Assembly (NCBI GenBank): GCA_963737745.1
Contig: CAVTTR010000001.1
Coordinates: forward strand, 1 to 64,000
Direction of reading: 5' to 3'
DNA from: Bog-473 sp963737745
GTDB taxonomy: Bacteria > Actinomycetota > Acidimicrobiia > Acidimicrobiales > RAAP-2
DNA: 64,000 nucleotides
Shown here: positions 1 to 8,884 of the stretch, in pieces
How the letters are laid out: each line of letters starts with the position of its first letter
How positions within the stretch are numbered: position 1 is the first letter of the stretch
Program-made: the position numbers and the translations under genes
The notes under the pieces: generated by a model
The model's database searches: none
Told to the model about the DNA's origin: nothing
The model's input: only the letters and a program-made list of their open reading frames with translations

Positions 1-65
1 CTGCCCTACCTTACAAACGCCTCGCCTGGTCCCCATCCATGTGTAAACGATCTCCGTCAGTTTAT

Positions 66-219
66 AAGTGCGCCCCTCGGGTTCGAACCCGAAACCTACG
101 GATTAAGAGTCCGAGGCGGCGGATTCTACCGACCGCGTCTAGTTCTTCTACCTGCGGGTATGTCCAGACGATGTCCACTGATTAGTCCTCATTCCACCCG
201 GTATCACCGAAATACTGGG
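66..219 (-). repeat. tRNA-Lys-derived degenerate repeat, copy A
   Basis: Read on the minus strand, this segment holds a perfect T-arm (TCGGG, loop TTCGAAC, CCCGA) and an anticodon loop with CTT (Lys) inside ACTCTTAATC. The 5' acceptor strand that should pair with the 3' end is missing, so it is not a complete tRNA gene. The homology continues past the tRNA-like part to about 219 and is shared with 15904-16058; a third, more diverged copy lies at 17399-17520. All three have the same orientation. The pattern fits an integration (att) site made from the 3' end of a tRNA-Lys gene, but no integrase gene is in the window. The att interpretation is inference. Confidence 0.6.
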
Positions 220-529
220 GTTGGATACTGGGTTGGTTCAAGGGGTTCACCTGTTTCCAACCCGAATGCGAGCAACCCGGGACAGCCCCCCTCACGACAT
301 GACCGGTGATCGCCCTCGGGACGATCTCTTCGTTATTGCTCTATGGGGTGCCCGTAGCAATCGCCACCGTACGGCGGTGGAAGTGGGCACTTCGTCGGAA
401 CTGAATGGAGGTGCTCAATGCGAGAGTTGCGATGTGTGTGAGAGGTATGAGAAAGGCGGGTTCAAGGGATCGTGGCCATTTCTCGGTAAGTCGATGACGC
501 TGCATGGACACAAGAAACCACAGCGTGGT
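220..529. other. Intergenic, no gene recognised
   Basis: I see no convincing gene here. The open frames lack a ribosome binding site and a recognisable domain. It separates the tRNA-like repeat from the 3' end of the ABC permease gene. Confidence 0.4.
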
Positions 530-1735
530 CTACGCGTCCCTGGTCCTCATGCGCCAGGCCCCGATGGCTGTCCAGAACACGATCCAGCCCACGATGACCA
601 GTGACGCCGCCAAGGTCGACTCGGGTATCAGGCTCAGGCCTCCGTCCGCCGCCTCCACCGCCTCCGCCGCCGAACGGCGTCGGAAGGCCGCCCGGCTCGA
701 TATGGACCATGGCGACGCCGACGATGCCCCGCTCGAGGTTGACCAGGTGCGTGATGACGTGGCGGCTGAAGATCGGCGTCAGGATCAGTTCGAGCACGAT
801 GAGGAGGATGACCGGGACCGTCCGCTGTCCCATCAGTGAGGCCAGCCCGAGGCCGACGGTGAACCCGATGGTCGCCTCCAGCGCGATCCACAGGCCGACG
901 TCGACCATCAGCGAGGTCGGGGGGACCATGAAGTTGGCGCGGTAGTCGGCGTAGTTCTGATTGGCGATCGCGACCGCGAACGCCCGAATCTGGGCTTGCG
1001 ATTCACTGGCGGGGACGGTGATGGTGCCCTTCGGCGTCTTGATGGTGGCACCGGGCGGCGGCCGCTGGTCTGACCGTTGCCGCAGGGCACGTTCGGCGGG
1101 GGACGTTCGGTCCCTTGACCCGGTAGTTGAAGTCGCAGATCACCTCGTCGGCGTGGGCGGCGGCCCAGTTGTCCAAGGCGGGGCGCGAGAGCCCCTGCGG
1201 CACGATCACTCCGTCGTAGTTGAGCTGCGTCGGGGCGGCGAACACGCACACGGCGCAAACGATCGTGTAGCCGATCGCCACCATGGCGATGACGATGGCC
1301 AGCCCGGCGGGGATCCGGGCGAAATACAGGGCCAAGCGGGAACGGCCGGTGATCACGAGGTGGCGGAACATCCCCTCGGTGAGGTCGACCGACCCCGCCG
1401 TGCAGCCAACGACGGCCGCCACGATGAACCCGAAGATGTACATGAAGCCGGTCACCAGCGAGGTGAAGATGGAGTAGCCCCCGGCCGGCCCGTAGGACTT
1501 GGGGTCCACGGCGTGGGAGATGAGACGCACGGCGAGGAAGACGACCGGGATGCCGATGTTGACGGCGATGAGGGCGATCATCAGTCCCCGGCGCTTGCGC
1601 AGCTCCATGAATCGCGTGGTGACCATGCCCCACGTCGGGATCCACGAGCCGCGGTGATCACTCCGAGTTTCCGACCGGGATCGGAGTGGGAGTCGGGCCC
1701 GGTGCAGGTGCGCCGATGTCGGAGATCGTCGTCAT
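530..1735 (-). pseudogene. ABC-2 type exporter permease, frame-disrupted
   Basis: This is the membrane component of an ABC exporter paired with the ATPase just upstream. Its ATG at 1735 overlaps the ATPase stop (ATGA). The coding sense runs through three frame changes. After about 25 residues it shifts near 1660 into a frame with GSWIPTWGMVTTRFMELRKR, a typical N-terminus for such permeases, followed by several hydrophobic helices. It shifts again near 1045-1100, giving a stretch ending QNYADYRANFM, and again in the G/C-rich run near 660-690. The last frame gives a final helix (WIVFWTAIGAW) and a stop at 530-532. The reconstructed protein is about 400 aa. Because the sense is kept in every frame, the indels are either recent or base-calling errors. 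Confidence 0.75.
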
Positions 1736-2711
1736 TCTGAGTCTCCCAATCGGCTGGTCACGGAAAGGAACCACTGCTCCAGCGAGGCCTGGATGTGCTG
1801 AAGCCGGTACACCGAGATCCCACCTTCCACCAACAGGCGGTTGATCTCTGCGATGGCATCGCGCTCGGTGTTCTCCGGTAGGGAGATCGCGAGCCCGTCC
1901 GGACCGACTTGAACTTGCGCCCCGAACGTGGTCCCGTCGAGCAGGCTGATGCGCCCGGTCGGGGTCGGAGCACTCGACCTGCACCTCGAAGGAGGATCCA
2001 GCCAGCAGTTGGGAGATTGGCCCCTGGCGAATCACCGTGCCGCGGTCGACGATGGCCACCGCGTCACATGTGCGCTCGACCTCATCGAGGAGATGTGACG
2101 ACAGCACGACCGTGCGACCTTCGGCCACAAGCGACTTGATCATGTCGCGCATGTCGAGCATGCCGCCGGGGTCCAGGCCGTTCATGGGTTCGTCGAGAAT
2201 AAGCAGCTGGGGGTCCCCGAGTAAGCAGGCGGCGACGCCCAGCCGTTGGCGCATGCCCATGGAGTACTTCGAGACTTTGTCGTCGGCTCGATGCAGGATG
2301 CCCGACGCGCTCGAGGGCCGGGGCGATGCGACCCTTCGCCGCCGGCTCACGGGCCGCGGCGAGGATCTGCAGATTCTGGCGGCCGGTCAGGTGGCCGTGG
2401 AAGCGGGGTTCGTCGACGATCGCCCCGACCCGGGCCAGGGCCAGGTCACGGTGGCGAGGAACGGCATGGCCGAGCAGGAACATTGCGCCGGCATCGGCGT
2501 GGGTCAGACCCAGCAGCACTCTGATCAACGTGGTCTTGCCGGCACCATTCGGACCGAGGTAGCCGAAGGCGCAACCACGGGGAACGAGGAGCTCAACATC
2601 GTTGACGGCGATGTTGTCCCCGAATCGTTTGGTCAGTCCGTGCGTCTCGACAGCCCACTTGCTGTTTCCCGTTCGTCCGTCCAATGCGTCCGAAAGGAGA
2701 GCTGTACTCAT
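1732..2711 (-). pseudogene. ABC transporter ATP-binding protein, frame-disrupted
   Basis: This would be the ATPase of an ABC-2 exporter. The start at 2711 is chosen because the protein then begins just ahead of the domain (ETHGLTKRFG). Walker A is GPNGAGKTT. A frame change near 2300 leads to the signature region (YSMGMRQRLGVA) and Walker B (LLILDEPMNGLD), followed by the H-loop SSHLLDEV. A second change near 1960 gives a C-terminal tail (LPENTERDAIAEINRLLVEG, ending near TSRLGDSE) of the kind that often reads EEVFLELT in this family. The stop overlaps the permease start, so the two genes were one operon. It is BcrA-like; the substrate is unknown. All catalytic motifs survive, so only the frame is damaged. 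Confidence 0.8.
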
Positions 2712-2906
2712 ACGATTATCCGGCGCGGCGCCAGCGGGCCCACTCGTGCAAATCTCATTGCGCTTGCCCTCCTTCCTATTGCCAGCACTCGTCGGGCACA
2801 CTGTTGATCCTGTGGCTCTCAACACCCGTCACGTTCACGGTAACGACATGTGGTTGACCCGATAATCCGGGAGGCCGGTCTCATGGACTGGTGCTAACAC
2901 CAGTCG

Positions 2907-3891
2907 TTAGCGCGACCGTATCTGGGTCCAAAGTCGGAGTTCTCGAACCACGCCGGCCACGGCGGTACCCATTGCAACGACCATCAGAAGCACTGTGGCA
3001 ATGAGCAAGATGTCCCACTTCGAGCCCGGGGCGCCCCCTGGGCTGGCGTTCAAAAATGAAGGCGCGTCTTTCGCCATTGCTCCCCACCAGACCGCTGTGG
3101 CACCGACCATTACCACCATCGCCGCGGCGACGGCGGCAGCCATTGTGGCCTCCGCTCTGAGAAGCGCAGTCGAGAACTCCAACCGCCTGCCTGCCGCAAC
3201 CGCCGCAACAGTCCACAGTGTCAACGTGATGATGATGAGTCCCGCCCAGATCAGAAATAGCGCTCCGTACCAGTGGATGCCGCCGTTACGTTGATGCGGC
3301 GTGAGGTGGTGCGCCCACAACAAAAGTGGCACCGTCGTTGCAATGGCCAGGGCGCTGCAGGAGACGGCGCGCAAGAAATGGCTGCGCAGAGAGCGCCAGC
3401 CGCCAGTTCGCAGGAATCGCACGAAGGCAGGGATGGCGAGAACGGCCCCGGCGACCACGAGGACGCCAGCCACGCCAGCCACGCTTTGGAGCACCGTGAA
3501 CGCGAGGTCAGGTACACGATGAGCACCAGGGCGATGTGGCAACGCTTCATCGAAATGCTCAGAGAATTTCGGCGAAGCTGGCCCCTGCGATCACGAAGGC
3601 CGTCCAAGCGGCTAGAACTACCAGCGCTCCAGCCCGAATGCCGTCTGCTGCCGACGCAGAGTCCCCGGTTAGTCCCGATCGCCTGGCTCGCTGTCGGAGC
3701 CCACCGGTGACAAGGCTGAGCCGAACCAGCATCGGGAGATGACTGCCGTACTCGTCGTCGAGCAGGGTGATGAATTCGTCCCCGTATCGGGCGCGCCATG
3801 ATTGCGGATACCAGCGGAGACGGGGATCGCCAGATCTTGAAGTCATGTTCCCCTCATCATCGTCGTTTGCCCTCGGCGCCTCGGTTCGCAT
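2907..3891 (-). pseudogene. PadR-linked six-helix membrane protein, copy 1, frameshifted
   Basis: The N-terminus has a short soluble region (RWYPQSWRARYGDEF) common in small membrane proteins encoded beside PadR regulators. About six hydrophobic helices follow in the undamaged sister copy. Here a single extra C near 3571 breaks the frame after about 110 residues, and the rest is read in another frame to 2907. The start overlaps the padR stop (TGATG), so the two are cotranscribed. The sister at 21524-22507 is open for 328 residues, which shows that this copy carries the error or mutation. The function is unknown. A role as the target of the PadR regulator, in membrane stress or drug response, is inference. 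Confidence 0.8.
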
Positions 3892-4259
3892 CACGCCAGT
3901 CTCGGACGAGGGGTCCGCACCATCCCGAGCCGAGCTTGTCCTACCTCGACGAGCTCACGCATCTGGGCCAGAGAATCGGCAAGAGCCTGCGAGCCTGCGG
4001 CCGTGATCCGGTAGGGGCGTCGGCGGTCGTCGGATTCGAGCGGCTCGATAAGCCCACGCTCTTCCAACCTGGTGATAGCACCGTAGAGTGCGCCGGGGCC
4101 GAGTTTCACACCGGCGAAATCTTCGATGTCCTTGAGCAGCGCGTGTCCATGCTTGGCTCCGCCAGCAAGGCTTGTGAGGATCAGCGTCGGTGGGTCGTTC
4201 GTTCGGCGCCGAACATGAGGCTTTTCACGGTTGGCGTTATTCGAATGGGCGTCTCGCAT
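3891..4259 (-). CDS. PadR family transcriptional regulator, copy 1
   Basis: This is a small winged-helix repressor of about 122 aa. The PadR domain is clear: LTSLAGGAKHGHALLKDIED, then LGPGALYGAITRLEERGLIE and a wing with RRRPYRITAAG. I chose the ATG at 4259 because the upstream in-frame codons fall inside two perfect palindromes that look like its operator (4273-4302). Its stop overlaps the next gene, a six-helix membrane protein, so both probably form one autoregulated unit. PadR proteins commonly repress their own promoter and release it on binding a small ligand; the ligand here is unknown. An almost identical copy lies at 22507-22875. Confidence 0.88.
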   Translation of the reverse strand: MRDAHSNNANREKPHVRRRTNDPPTLILTSLAGGAKHGHALLKDIEDFAGVKLGPGALYGAITRLEERGLIEPLESDDRRRPYRITAAGSQALADSLAQMRELVEVGQARLGMVRTPRPRLA

Positions 4260-4272
4260 GATCGCCACACTA

Positions 4273-4302
4273 CTACTTACTATGTAGCTACGCAATACGT
4301 AG
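4273..4302. promoter_or_regulatory. Tandem palindromes, probable PadR operator
   Basis: Two 15-bp inverted repeats of the form CTAC-N7-GTAG stand directly next to each other: CTACTTACTATGTAG (4273-4287) and CTACGCAATACGTAG (4288-4302). They lie 14 bp upstream of the padR start codon, where an autoregulatory operator is expected. The second has five-base arms (CTACG/CGTAG). Binding by this PadR is inference. Confidence 0.65.
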
Positions 4303-4361
4303 ATCACGTCGTTCCGAGACAACAGCGGCCATCTTGGGGTGCAAACGAAGGCGGCGGGTCG

Positions 4362-5651
4362 TCAAATCGTCTCAACATTACGTCTTCCGGATCGACCATT
4401 GAGATCTTCACTTTCGGTCCGCTGTGACAGCTCGATGCGTACCCTTATTCCACCCTCAGGAAGGCTGGTTGCCACGATCGAGGCGTTGTGAGCATCGACC
4501 ACGGATCGGACAATTGAAAGGCCCAGCCCGACACCCCTCCGCCCGCTGGTCCGGTACTCACCTCGTTGAAATGGCTCGAAGAGCGAGGGGATGCGCATCT
4601 CGGAAACGAAGGGCCCGCTGTTGGTGACATCGAGAAAAACCCTTCCATTACGAGCGCCGGTTTGCAGCCGAATCCATCCTCCATCAGTGTTGTGCAGCAC
4701 GGCGTTGTCAATCACATTGGCGACCATGCGCTCTAGAAGGACGCGGTCGCCCGTGACGCCGGCTTGATGGAGGTCGACTTCTACGTCGAATTGGTGTTCA
4801 GAAATGGAGTGGACCACATTCTCCAACGCGTCCTCGGCCGCGGTGGACAGGTCCAAGTACTCGCGGCCCGTCAGTCCCTGATCGCTGGTGGCCAGCACCA
4901 GCAACGCATCAATGGTCTGCTCGGCGTGATCGATCGATCGACGGATCTTGGCGGCCATCAGCGCGATCTGCTCAGGTGTGTGGCTCGGCTTGGCCAAAGT
5001 TACATCCAAGGCGGTCCGCATGACGGTCAGCGGCGTGCGCAGCTCATGGGAAGCGTTGGCCACAAAACTGCGTTGGGTGGTGAAGGCCACATCGAGACGG
5101 TCGAGCATGGCGTCGAATGTGTCGGCCAGTTCCTTGAGCTCGTCGCGCGGACCAGCCAGGGCCAGACGCTCGCCGAGATGCTGCTCGGAGGCACGCCGTG
5201 CGGTATCGGTGATAGCTGCCACAGGCCGCAGCACCCGGCCCGAGACGATCCATCCGAGACCGCCCGAGACCAGGGTCAAGACACACAAGCCGATGAGCGA
5301 GTACAGGTGCAGATTGTCCAGGGTCTGGGTGCGCTGCGCCTCCGCTGCATCGATCGCGCCGGCCTGAAAGGCCTTCTTGCACTTCGCGACCAGCGGATTG
5401 GGGCTCTTGTTGGGCAGTGCATTTAGTGGTCCGTTGCACTCCACCTTCAATTTGGTGAAGGATTGAATCTTCGGGATTTGCGCGCTGGTCCTGAGGCTGT
5501 GGGAGACGAGGCCGAACGTGAGGCCCAATAGGATCACTCCACCCGCCAGGAAAAGACTGGCGTACAGGAGGGTCAATCGAGTGCGGACCTTCTGGGGCAG
5601 CCACTTGCGCACCCAGGTTGGTGGCTGGGCCCTCAGTCGATCGCCACTCAC
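4362..5651 (-). CDS. Two-component sensor histidine kinase
   Basis: This 429-aa membrane kinase is likely the partner of the response regulator encoded directly upstream; its GTG start overlaps the regulator stop (GTGA). A first helix (about residues 25-48) and a second (about 115-140) bracket a short extracytoplasmic sensor of roughly 65 residues with two cysteines. A HAMP region follows. The dimerisation/phosphoacceptor box is SHELRTPLTVMRT, the N box MVANVIDNAVLHN, and the G boxes include RRGVGLGLSIVRSVV. The divergent lipoprotein/adaptor/MacB-type exporter operon is a plausible target. The 3' 600 bp are duplicated at 22978-23594. Confidence 0.92.
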   Translation of the reverse strand: MSGDRLRAQPPTWVRKWLPQKVRTRLTLLYASLFLAGGVILLGLTFGLVSHSLRTSAQIPKIQSFTKLKVECNGPLNALPNKSPNPLVAKCKKAFQAGAIDAAEAQRTQTLDNLHLYSLIGLCVLTLVSGGLGWIVSGRVLRPVAAITDTARRASEQHLGERLALAGPRDELKELADTFDAMLDRLDVAFTTQRSFVANASHELRTPLTVMRTALDVTLAKPSHTPEQIALMAAKIRRSIDHAEQTIDALLVLATSDQGLTGREYLDLSTAAEDALENVVHSISEHQFDVEVDLHQAGVTGDRVLLERMVANVIDNAVLHNTDGGWIRLQTGARNGRVFLDVTNSGPFVSEMRIPSLFEPFQRGEYRTSGRRGVGLGLSIVRSVVDAHNASIVATSLPEGGIRVRIELSQRTESEDLNGRSGRRNVETI

Positions 5652-6301
5652 CTGAGCCGGTACCCACTACCGATCACCGTCTCAATGAGATCGGGTGACC
5701 CCAACTTTTGGCGCAGGCGAGCCAGGGTCACCGTCACCGTTCGACTGAAGGGGTCGATTTGCTCATCCCATACCCGCTCAATGAGGTCCTCGGAGCTCAC
5801 GACGGCTCCATCGGCCACCAGCAGTGTCTCGAGGACGCCCATCTCCTTGCGGTTGAGCGAGATCGGCGTGCCGGCCCGGCTCACCCGGCGGCGCGCCCGA
5901 TCGAAAATCAGATCCCCGCGCACTGTGACCGGTGGCGCCGTCGACCCTCGACGGGAGAGGGCCATGATGCGGGCCACCAGTTCCGCGAAATCGAAGGGCT
6001 TGCTGAGGTAATCGTCTGCACCGAGATTCAGTCCCTGCACCCGCTCACTCACGGCCCCAGCCGCGGTCAGCATGAGAATCCGCGCTTCAGTGGAGGTGCC
6101 GACCAAGGCGGCGCATACCGCGTCGCCATGCACCTTTGGCAGGTCGCGGTCCAAGACCACGACGTCGTAGTGGTTCATCAATGCCTTCTCGATCCCGGAT
6201 GCCCCGTCATGGGCGACGTCGGCGCCGATCCCCTGATCGCGCAGGCCCTCGACGATGTCCTCGGCCAGGTCGATCTGATCCTCCACCACGAGTACTCGCA
6301 C
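5648..6301 (-). CDS. OmpR/PhoB-family response regulator
   Basis: This DNA-binding response regulator is controlled by the kinase encoded next. The receiver domain begins RVLVVEDQIDLAE and has the phosphoacceptor aspartate in VVLDRDLPKVHG and the conserved lysine in DDYLSKPFDF. The C-terminal winged helix has RKEMGVLETLL and RVWDEQIDPFSRTVTVTLARLR. I favour the GTG at 6301, which lies behind an AGGAT-like ribosome site and just ahead of RVLVVED; a longer TTG start at 6319 is possible. Direct repeats of GGTCACAAG with 11-bp spacing lie just upstream and a second pair lies across the divergent promoter region, as expected for self- and target-gene control. Confidence 0.92.
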   Translation of the reverse strand: MRVLVVEDQIDLAEDIVEGLRDQGIGADVAHDGASGIEKALMNHYDVVVLDRDLPKVHGDAVCAALVGTSTEARILMLTAAGAVSERVQGLNLGADDYLSKPFDFAELVARIMALSRRGSTAPPVTVRGDLIFDRARRRVSRAGTPISLNRKEMGVLETLLVADGAVVSSEDLIERVWDEQIDPFSRTVTVTLARLRQKLGSPDLIETVIGSGYRLR

Positions 6302-6323
6302 CGCATCATCCTGCACCAAGCGG

Positions 6324-6343
6324 GGTCACAAGGAGGTCACAAG
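6324..6343. promoter_or_regulatory. Direct repeat, probable OmpR-family site (regulator side)
   Basis: GGTCACAAG occurs twice, at 6324-6332 and 6335-6343, giving an 11-bp period, typical of tandem OmpR-type subunits on one DNA face. It sits immediately upstream of the response regulator start. The same core in the opposite orientation recurs at 6421-6440. Confidence 0.6.
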
Positions 6344-6420
6344 CCGAGGTCGCTCCATGGGCCGCCTATGACCACCCACCTGGGTGTTTTCTCTGACATT
6401 GGCCAACTGGCCGGCCCTTG

Positions 6421-6440
6421 TTTGTGACGTCCTTGTGATG
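6421..6440. promoter_or_regulatory. Direct repeat, probable OmpR-family site (exporter side)
   Basis: TTTGTGACG (6421-6429) and CTTGTGATG (6432-6440) repeat with an 11-bp period and are the reverse complement of the core at 6324-6343. The site lies 60 bp upstream of the lipoprotein start, suggesting that the same regulator controls the divergent exporter operon. This is inference from position and symmetry. Confidence 0.6.
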
Positions 6441-6500
6441 TGCCAAGGCGTACAACTCACTCGGGCCCGGCAATGCGTCGGATCGTGAGGAGGTGTCGCT

Positions 6501-7114
6501 GTGGGGAGTCGATGGAGAGAACGTCGGGGCAGACGGCTGAGCTGGTTGGGCGCAGCATTAATCATCCTGGCCAGCGCGACAGTGGTTGCCGCGTGCTCCT
6601 CAGGCTCGAACACGCCAGGGGTGGCCAGCCTTGGCGGGCACGGACAAGGGACGGCGACCACGCCGACCTTGTCATCCCAACAACTGGCGACTCAAGGCGA
6701 TACCGACTTCATCAACTTCGCCCGCTGCTTGCGCAGTCACGGCGTGGCCGAACCCGATCCCTTTCACCGTCCCGGGCACGCCGGACTGACCATCGATGTC
6801 CCGACACCCAACCCGCACAACCGAGCCGCTCTGGCCGCGTGTAACCACTTCATCGCCAAGATCGTGGCCACCAAGGAGGCTGGGGCCTCCCAGCAGCTGG
6901 CGTCGTGGTTGCCGGCGCTGACCCGATACGCCGTGTGCATGCGTTCCCACGACATCGCTATGTTGGACCCGGATCAGCAGGGTCAAGTCAACCTGGGAAG
7001 AGTGCCGGGCATCACCAGTGATTTCGGCCGCTACTCCCCCCAATTTCGCTGGCCGACACCGCCTGTCGCCACCTTCTTCCCGCTACGGTGCACGACGACG
7101 GGACGGGGCCATGA
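6501..7114 (+). pseudogene. Secreted lipoprotein of exporter operon, frameshifted near the end
   Basis: This small lipoprotein of about 200 aa is of a kind often encoded beside actinobacterial MacA/MacB-like exporters. The GTG start at 6501 is fixed by AGGAGG seven bases upstream. The N-terminus is basic, then hydrophobic (LGAALIILASATVVAACSS), with a lipobox ending in cysteine. Two related segments follow: FARCLRSHGV and YAVCMRSHDI, each with a later cysteine. Near 7040, after a run of six C, one base is missing. The correct C-terminus (ADTACRHLLPATVHDDGTGP) is in the next frame and its TGA overlaps the adaptor ATG at 7111. The biochemical role is unknown. Confidence 0.75.
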
Positions 7115-8208
7115 TCCGACGCCGCATGGCGATACCCGCCGCACTTATAGCGGCTGCGCTCGTCGGGTCGGTGGTCACTCTGGCCGTCCGGGGGAACCCC
7201 GCCCCCGCCGACACAAAGCCCCCTCCGGTATCGACGGCCCACGTGGTCCGGACCGATCTGGCGACGACGGTCCTCACGGGAGGAACGCTGGGGTACGCAC
7301 CAACAAACCCTGTGGTTAATCACATCGGTGGGACCTACACGGCCCTCCCCGCCATTGGGTCCGCCGTCTCGCCGGGCCAGCCTCTCTACCGGGTCGACAA
7401 CCTCCCCATCGTGCTCATGATCGGGAGCACTCCGGCCTATCGGGCGTTCGGGCTGGGCATGACCGACGGGCCCGATGTCGAGCAGCTCGAGTCGAATTTG
7501 ATCGCCCTCGGTGATGCTCACAGTCTGTTCAGCAAACCGAGCGGGCAATTCAGCACTTTGACAGCCGAAGCCGTCAAGAGGTGGCAGACGGCTAACGGGT
7601 ACACCGCCGACGGGCACCTTCCGCTGGGCATCATCGCCTTTCTCCCCACTCCGGTTTTGGTCGGGGCACACAACGTTGCGGTCGGCCAGCCCGCCACTCC
7701 AGGTGACATCCCCTACGGGGTCACAACGTCATCGCGCCTCGTGTACGTCCCACTTAATCCGGACCTTCCGACCGTCAGCGTCGGCGAGCCCGTCTCCATC
7801 GTCCTCCCCTCCAACGCCCAAACACCCGGAACGGTGACCGCGGTCGGACCGCCACCACCGAACTTGGCCTCATCCGCATCGACTTCCGATTCAGGTTCGG
7901 GTGCGGCGAGCTCCTCGCCGTCTACCACTACCGTGCTGACCGTTACGCCGCAGGATCCTGTCGTCACGGGCACCGGCGACGGAGTCGGCGTCCAGGTCTC
8001 CTTGACGATTCAGCGAGCTCGGGGCGTCTTGGCTGTCCCTGTCTCGGCCCTTCTGGCCCTGACCGGGGGCGGTTACGGCATCGAAATCGTGGGCCCGTCG
8101 GGGTCGCACCGGCTCATCGGCGTCACCACCGGGATCTTTGCCGGTGGGCGCGTCCAGGTCTCAGGGCGGGGCATCGCTCCAGGGGTCGAAGTTGTGGTGG
8201 CGCAGTGA
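7111..8208 (+). CDS. Efflux adaptor with peptidoglycan-binding domain (MacA-like)
   Basis: This 365-aa membrane-fusion-type adaptor belongs to a MacB-like ABC exporter. It starts with a basic stretch and one helix (IPAALIAAALVGSVVTLAV). A peptidoglycan-binding-like domain sits near residues 120-185 (DVEQLESNLIALG, EAVKRWQTANGYTADG), so the protein may touch the cell wall. A beta-barrel region with a Ser/Thr-rich linker and a C-terminal domain (AVPVSALLAL, IGVTTGIF) follows. ATG 7111 is chosen because it overlaps the lipoprotein stop. The stop overlaps the GTG of the ATPase gene at 8205. Gram-positive homologues of this architecture export peptides or drugs; the substrate here is unknown. Confidence 0.88.
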   Translation: MIRRRMAIPAALIAAALVGSVVTLAVRGNPAPADTKPPPVSTAHVVRTDLATTVLTGGTLGYAPTNPVVNHIGGTYTALPAIGSAVSPGQPLYRVDNLPIVLMIGSTPAYRAFGLGMTDGPDVEQLESNLIALGDAHSLFSKPSGQFSTLTAEAVKRWQTANGYTADGHLPLGIIAFLPTPVLVGAHNVAVGQPATPGDIPYGVTTSSRLVYVPLNPDLPTVSVGEPVSIVLPSNAQTPGTVTAVGPPPPNLASSASTSDSGSGAASSSPSTTTVLTVTPQDPVVTGTGDGVGVQVSLTIQRARGVLAVPVSALLALTGGGYGIEIVGPSGSHRLIGVTTGIFAGGRVQVSGRGIAPGVEVVVAQ

Positions 8209-8884
8209 ACGCCCTCGAACTCGACGCCGTAACCAAGGAACACCCGGGCCCCCGTCCAGTCGTCGCCCTCGATTCCGTCACCTTGGCCATCGGCCAGGGT
8301 GAGTTGGTCGCCGTGGTGGGTCCATCGGGCTCGGGCAAGTCAACGCTACTGGCAGTAGCGGGAACGCTGGAGCGCCCGACGTCGGGTATCATCCGAATCG
8401 CCGGCGCGGCTGTCCAGGACCTACCCGATAGCGACCTCTCTGCCGTGCGGTCTCACCAGATCGGTTTTGTCTTTCAGCAGTACTTCCTCGTCCCAACCAT
8501 GACCATGCTCGACAATGTGGCCAACGGTCTCCTCTACCGCGGCATCCCGGCGACTGACCGTCGACGAGCGGCCATAGACGCAGTCGAAGCGGTCGGCCTC
8601 AGCGATCGATTGCACCATCGGCCGGGCGAGCTCTCGGAGGGGAGTGCCAGCGAGTAGCGATTGCCCGCGCGATTGTCGGACGGCCGACGATAATTCTGGC
8701 CGACGAGCCGACCGGCAGCCTGGACACCGCCACTGGTGAAGAGATCCTCGCCCTCTTGCACCAGCTACATAGCCTCGGCACCACAATCGTCGTCGTAACC
8801 CACAACCGCGACATCGCTGACGCGATGCCAAGGACCATCCGACTACGCGATGGTGCGATTGAGTACGACAGCGAGGCTCAGTGA
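8205..8884 (+). pseudogene. MacB/LolD-like ABC ATPase, frameshifted in signature motif
   Basis: This is the ATPase of the exporter whose adaptor is encoded upstream and permease downstream. The GTG at 8205 overlaps the adaptor stop. Walker A is GPSGSGKST and the Q-loop is FVFQQYF. At about 8639 one base is lost inside the ABC signature, giving LSEGSASE and a stop. In the next frame the correct sequence continues as ECQRVAIARAIVGRP, then Walker B ILADEPTGSLD and the H-loop VVTHNRD, to a TGA at 8882-8884 that overlaps the permease GTG. The expected signature is LSGGECQRVAIARA. Either a single sequencing deletion or a recent null mutation would explain it. Confidence 0.82.

Larger units (their letters stand above)
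2795..4978 (+). repeat. 2.18-kb segmental duplication, copy 1
   Basis: This stretch is repeated almost exactly at 21412-23594 in the same orientation, about 18.6 kb away. Line-by-line comparison shows only about seven differences: one extra C near 3571 in this copy and a handful of substitutions, for example near 4091, 4448, 4677 and 4805. It covers the membrane-protein gene, the padR gene and the 3' half of the kinase gene. Here the kinase gene is complete, so this looks like the parental locus. Confidence 0.95.

Noticed and set aside
66..140. Functional tRNA-Lys gene
   Set aside because: T-arm and anticodon loop are present, but the 5' acceptor strand and a normal D-arm do not pair; the copy is degenerate.
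634..720. Glycine-rich repeat protein
   Set aside because: The poly-Gly frame comes from a GC-rich triplet run inside the permease gene; the conserved helix is in another frame.
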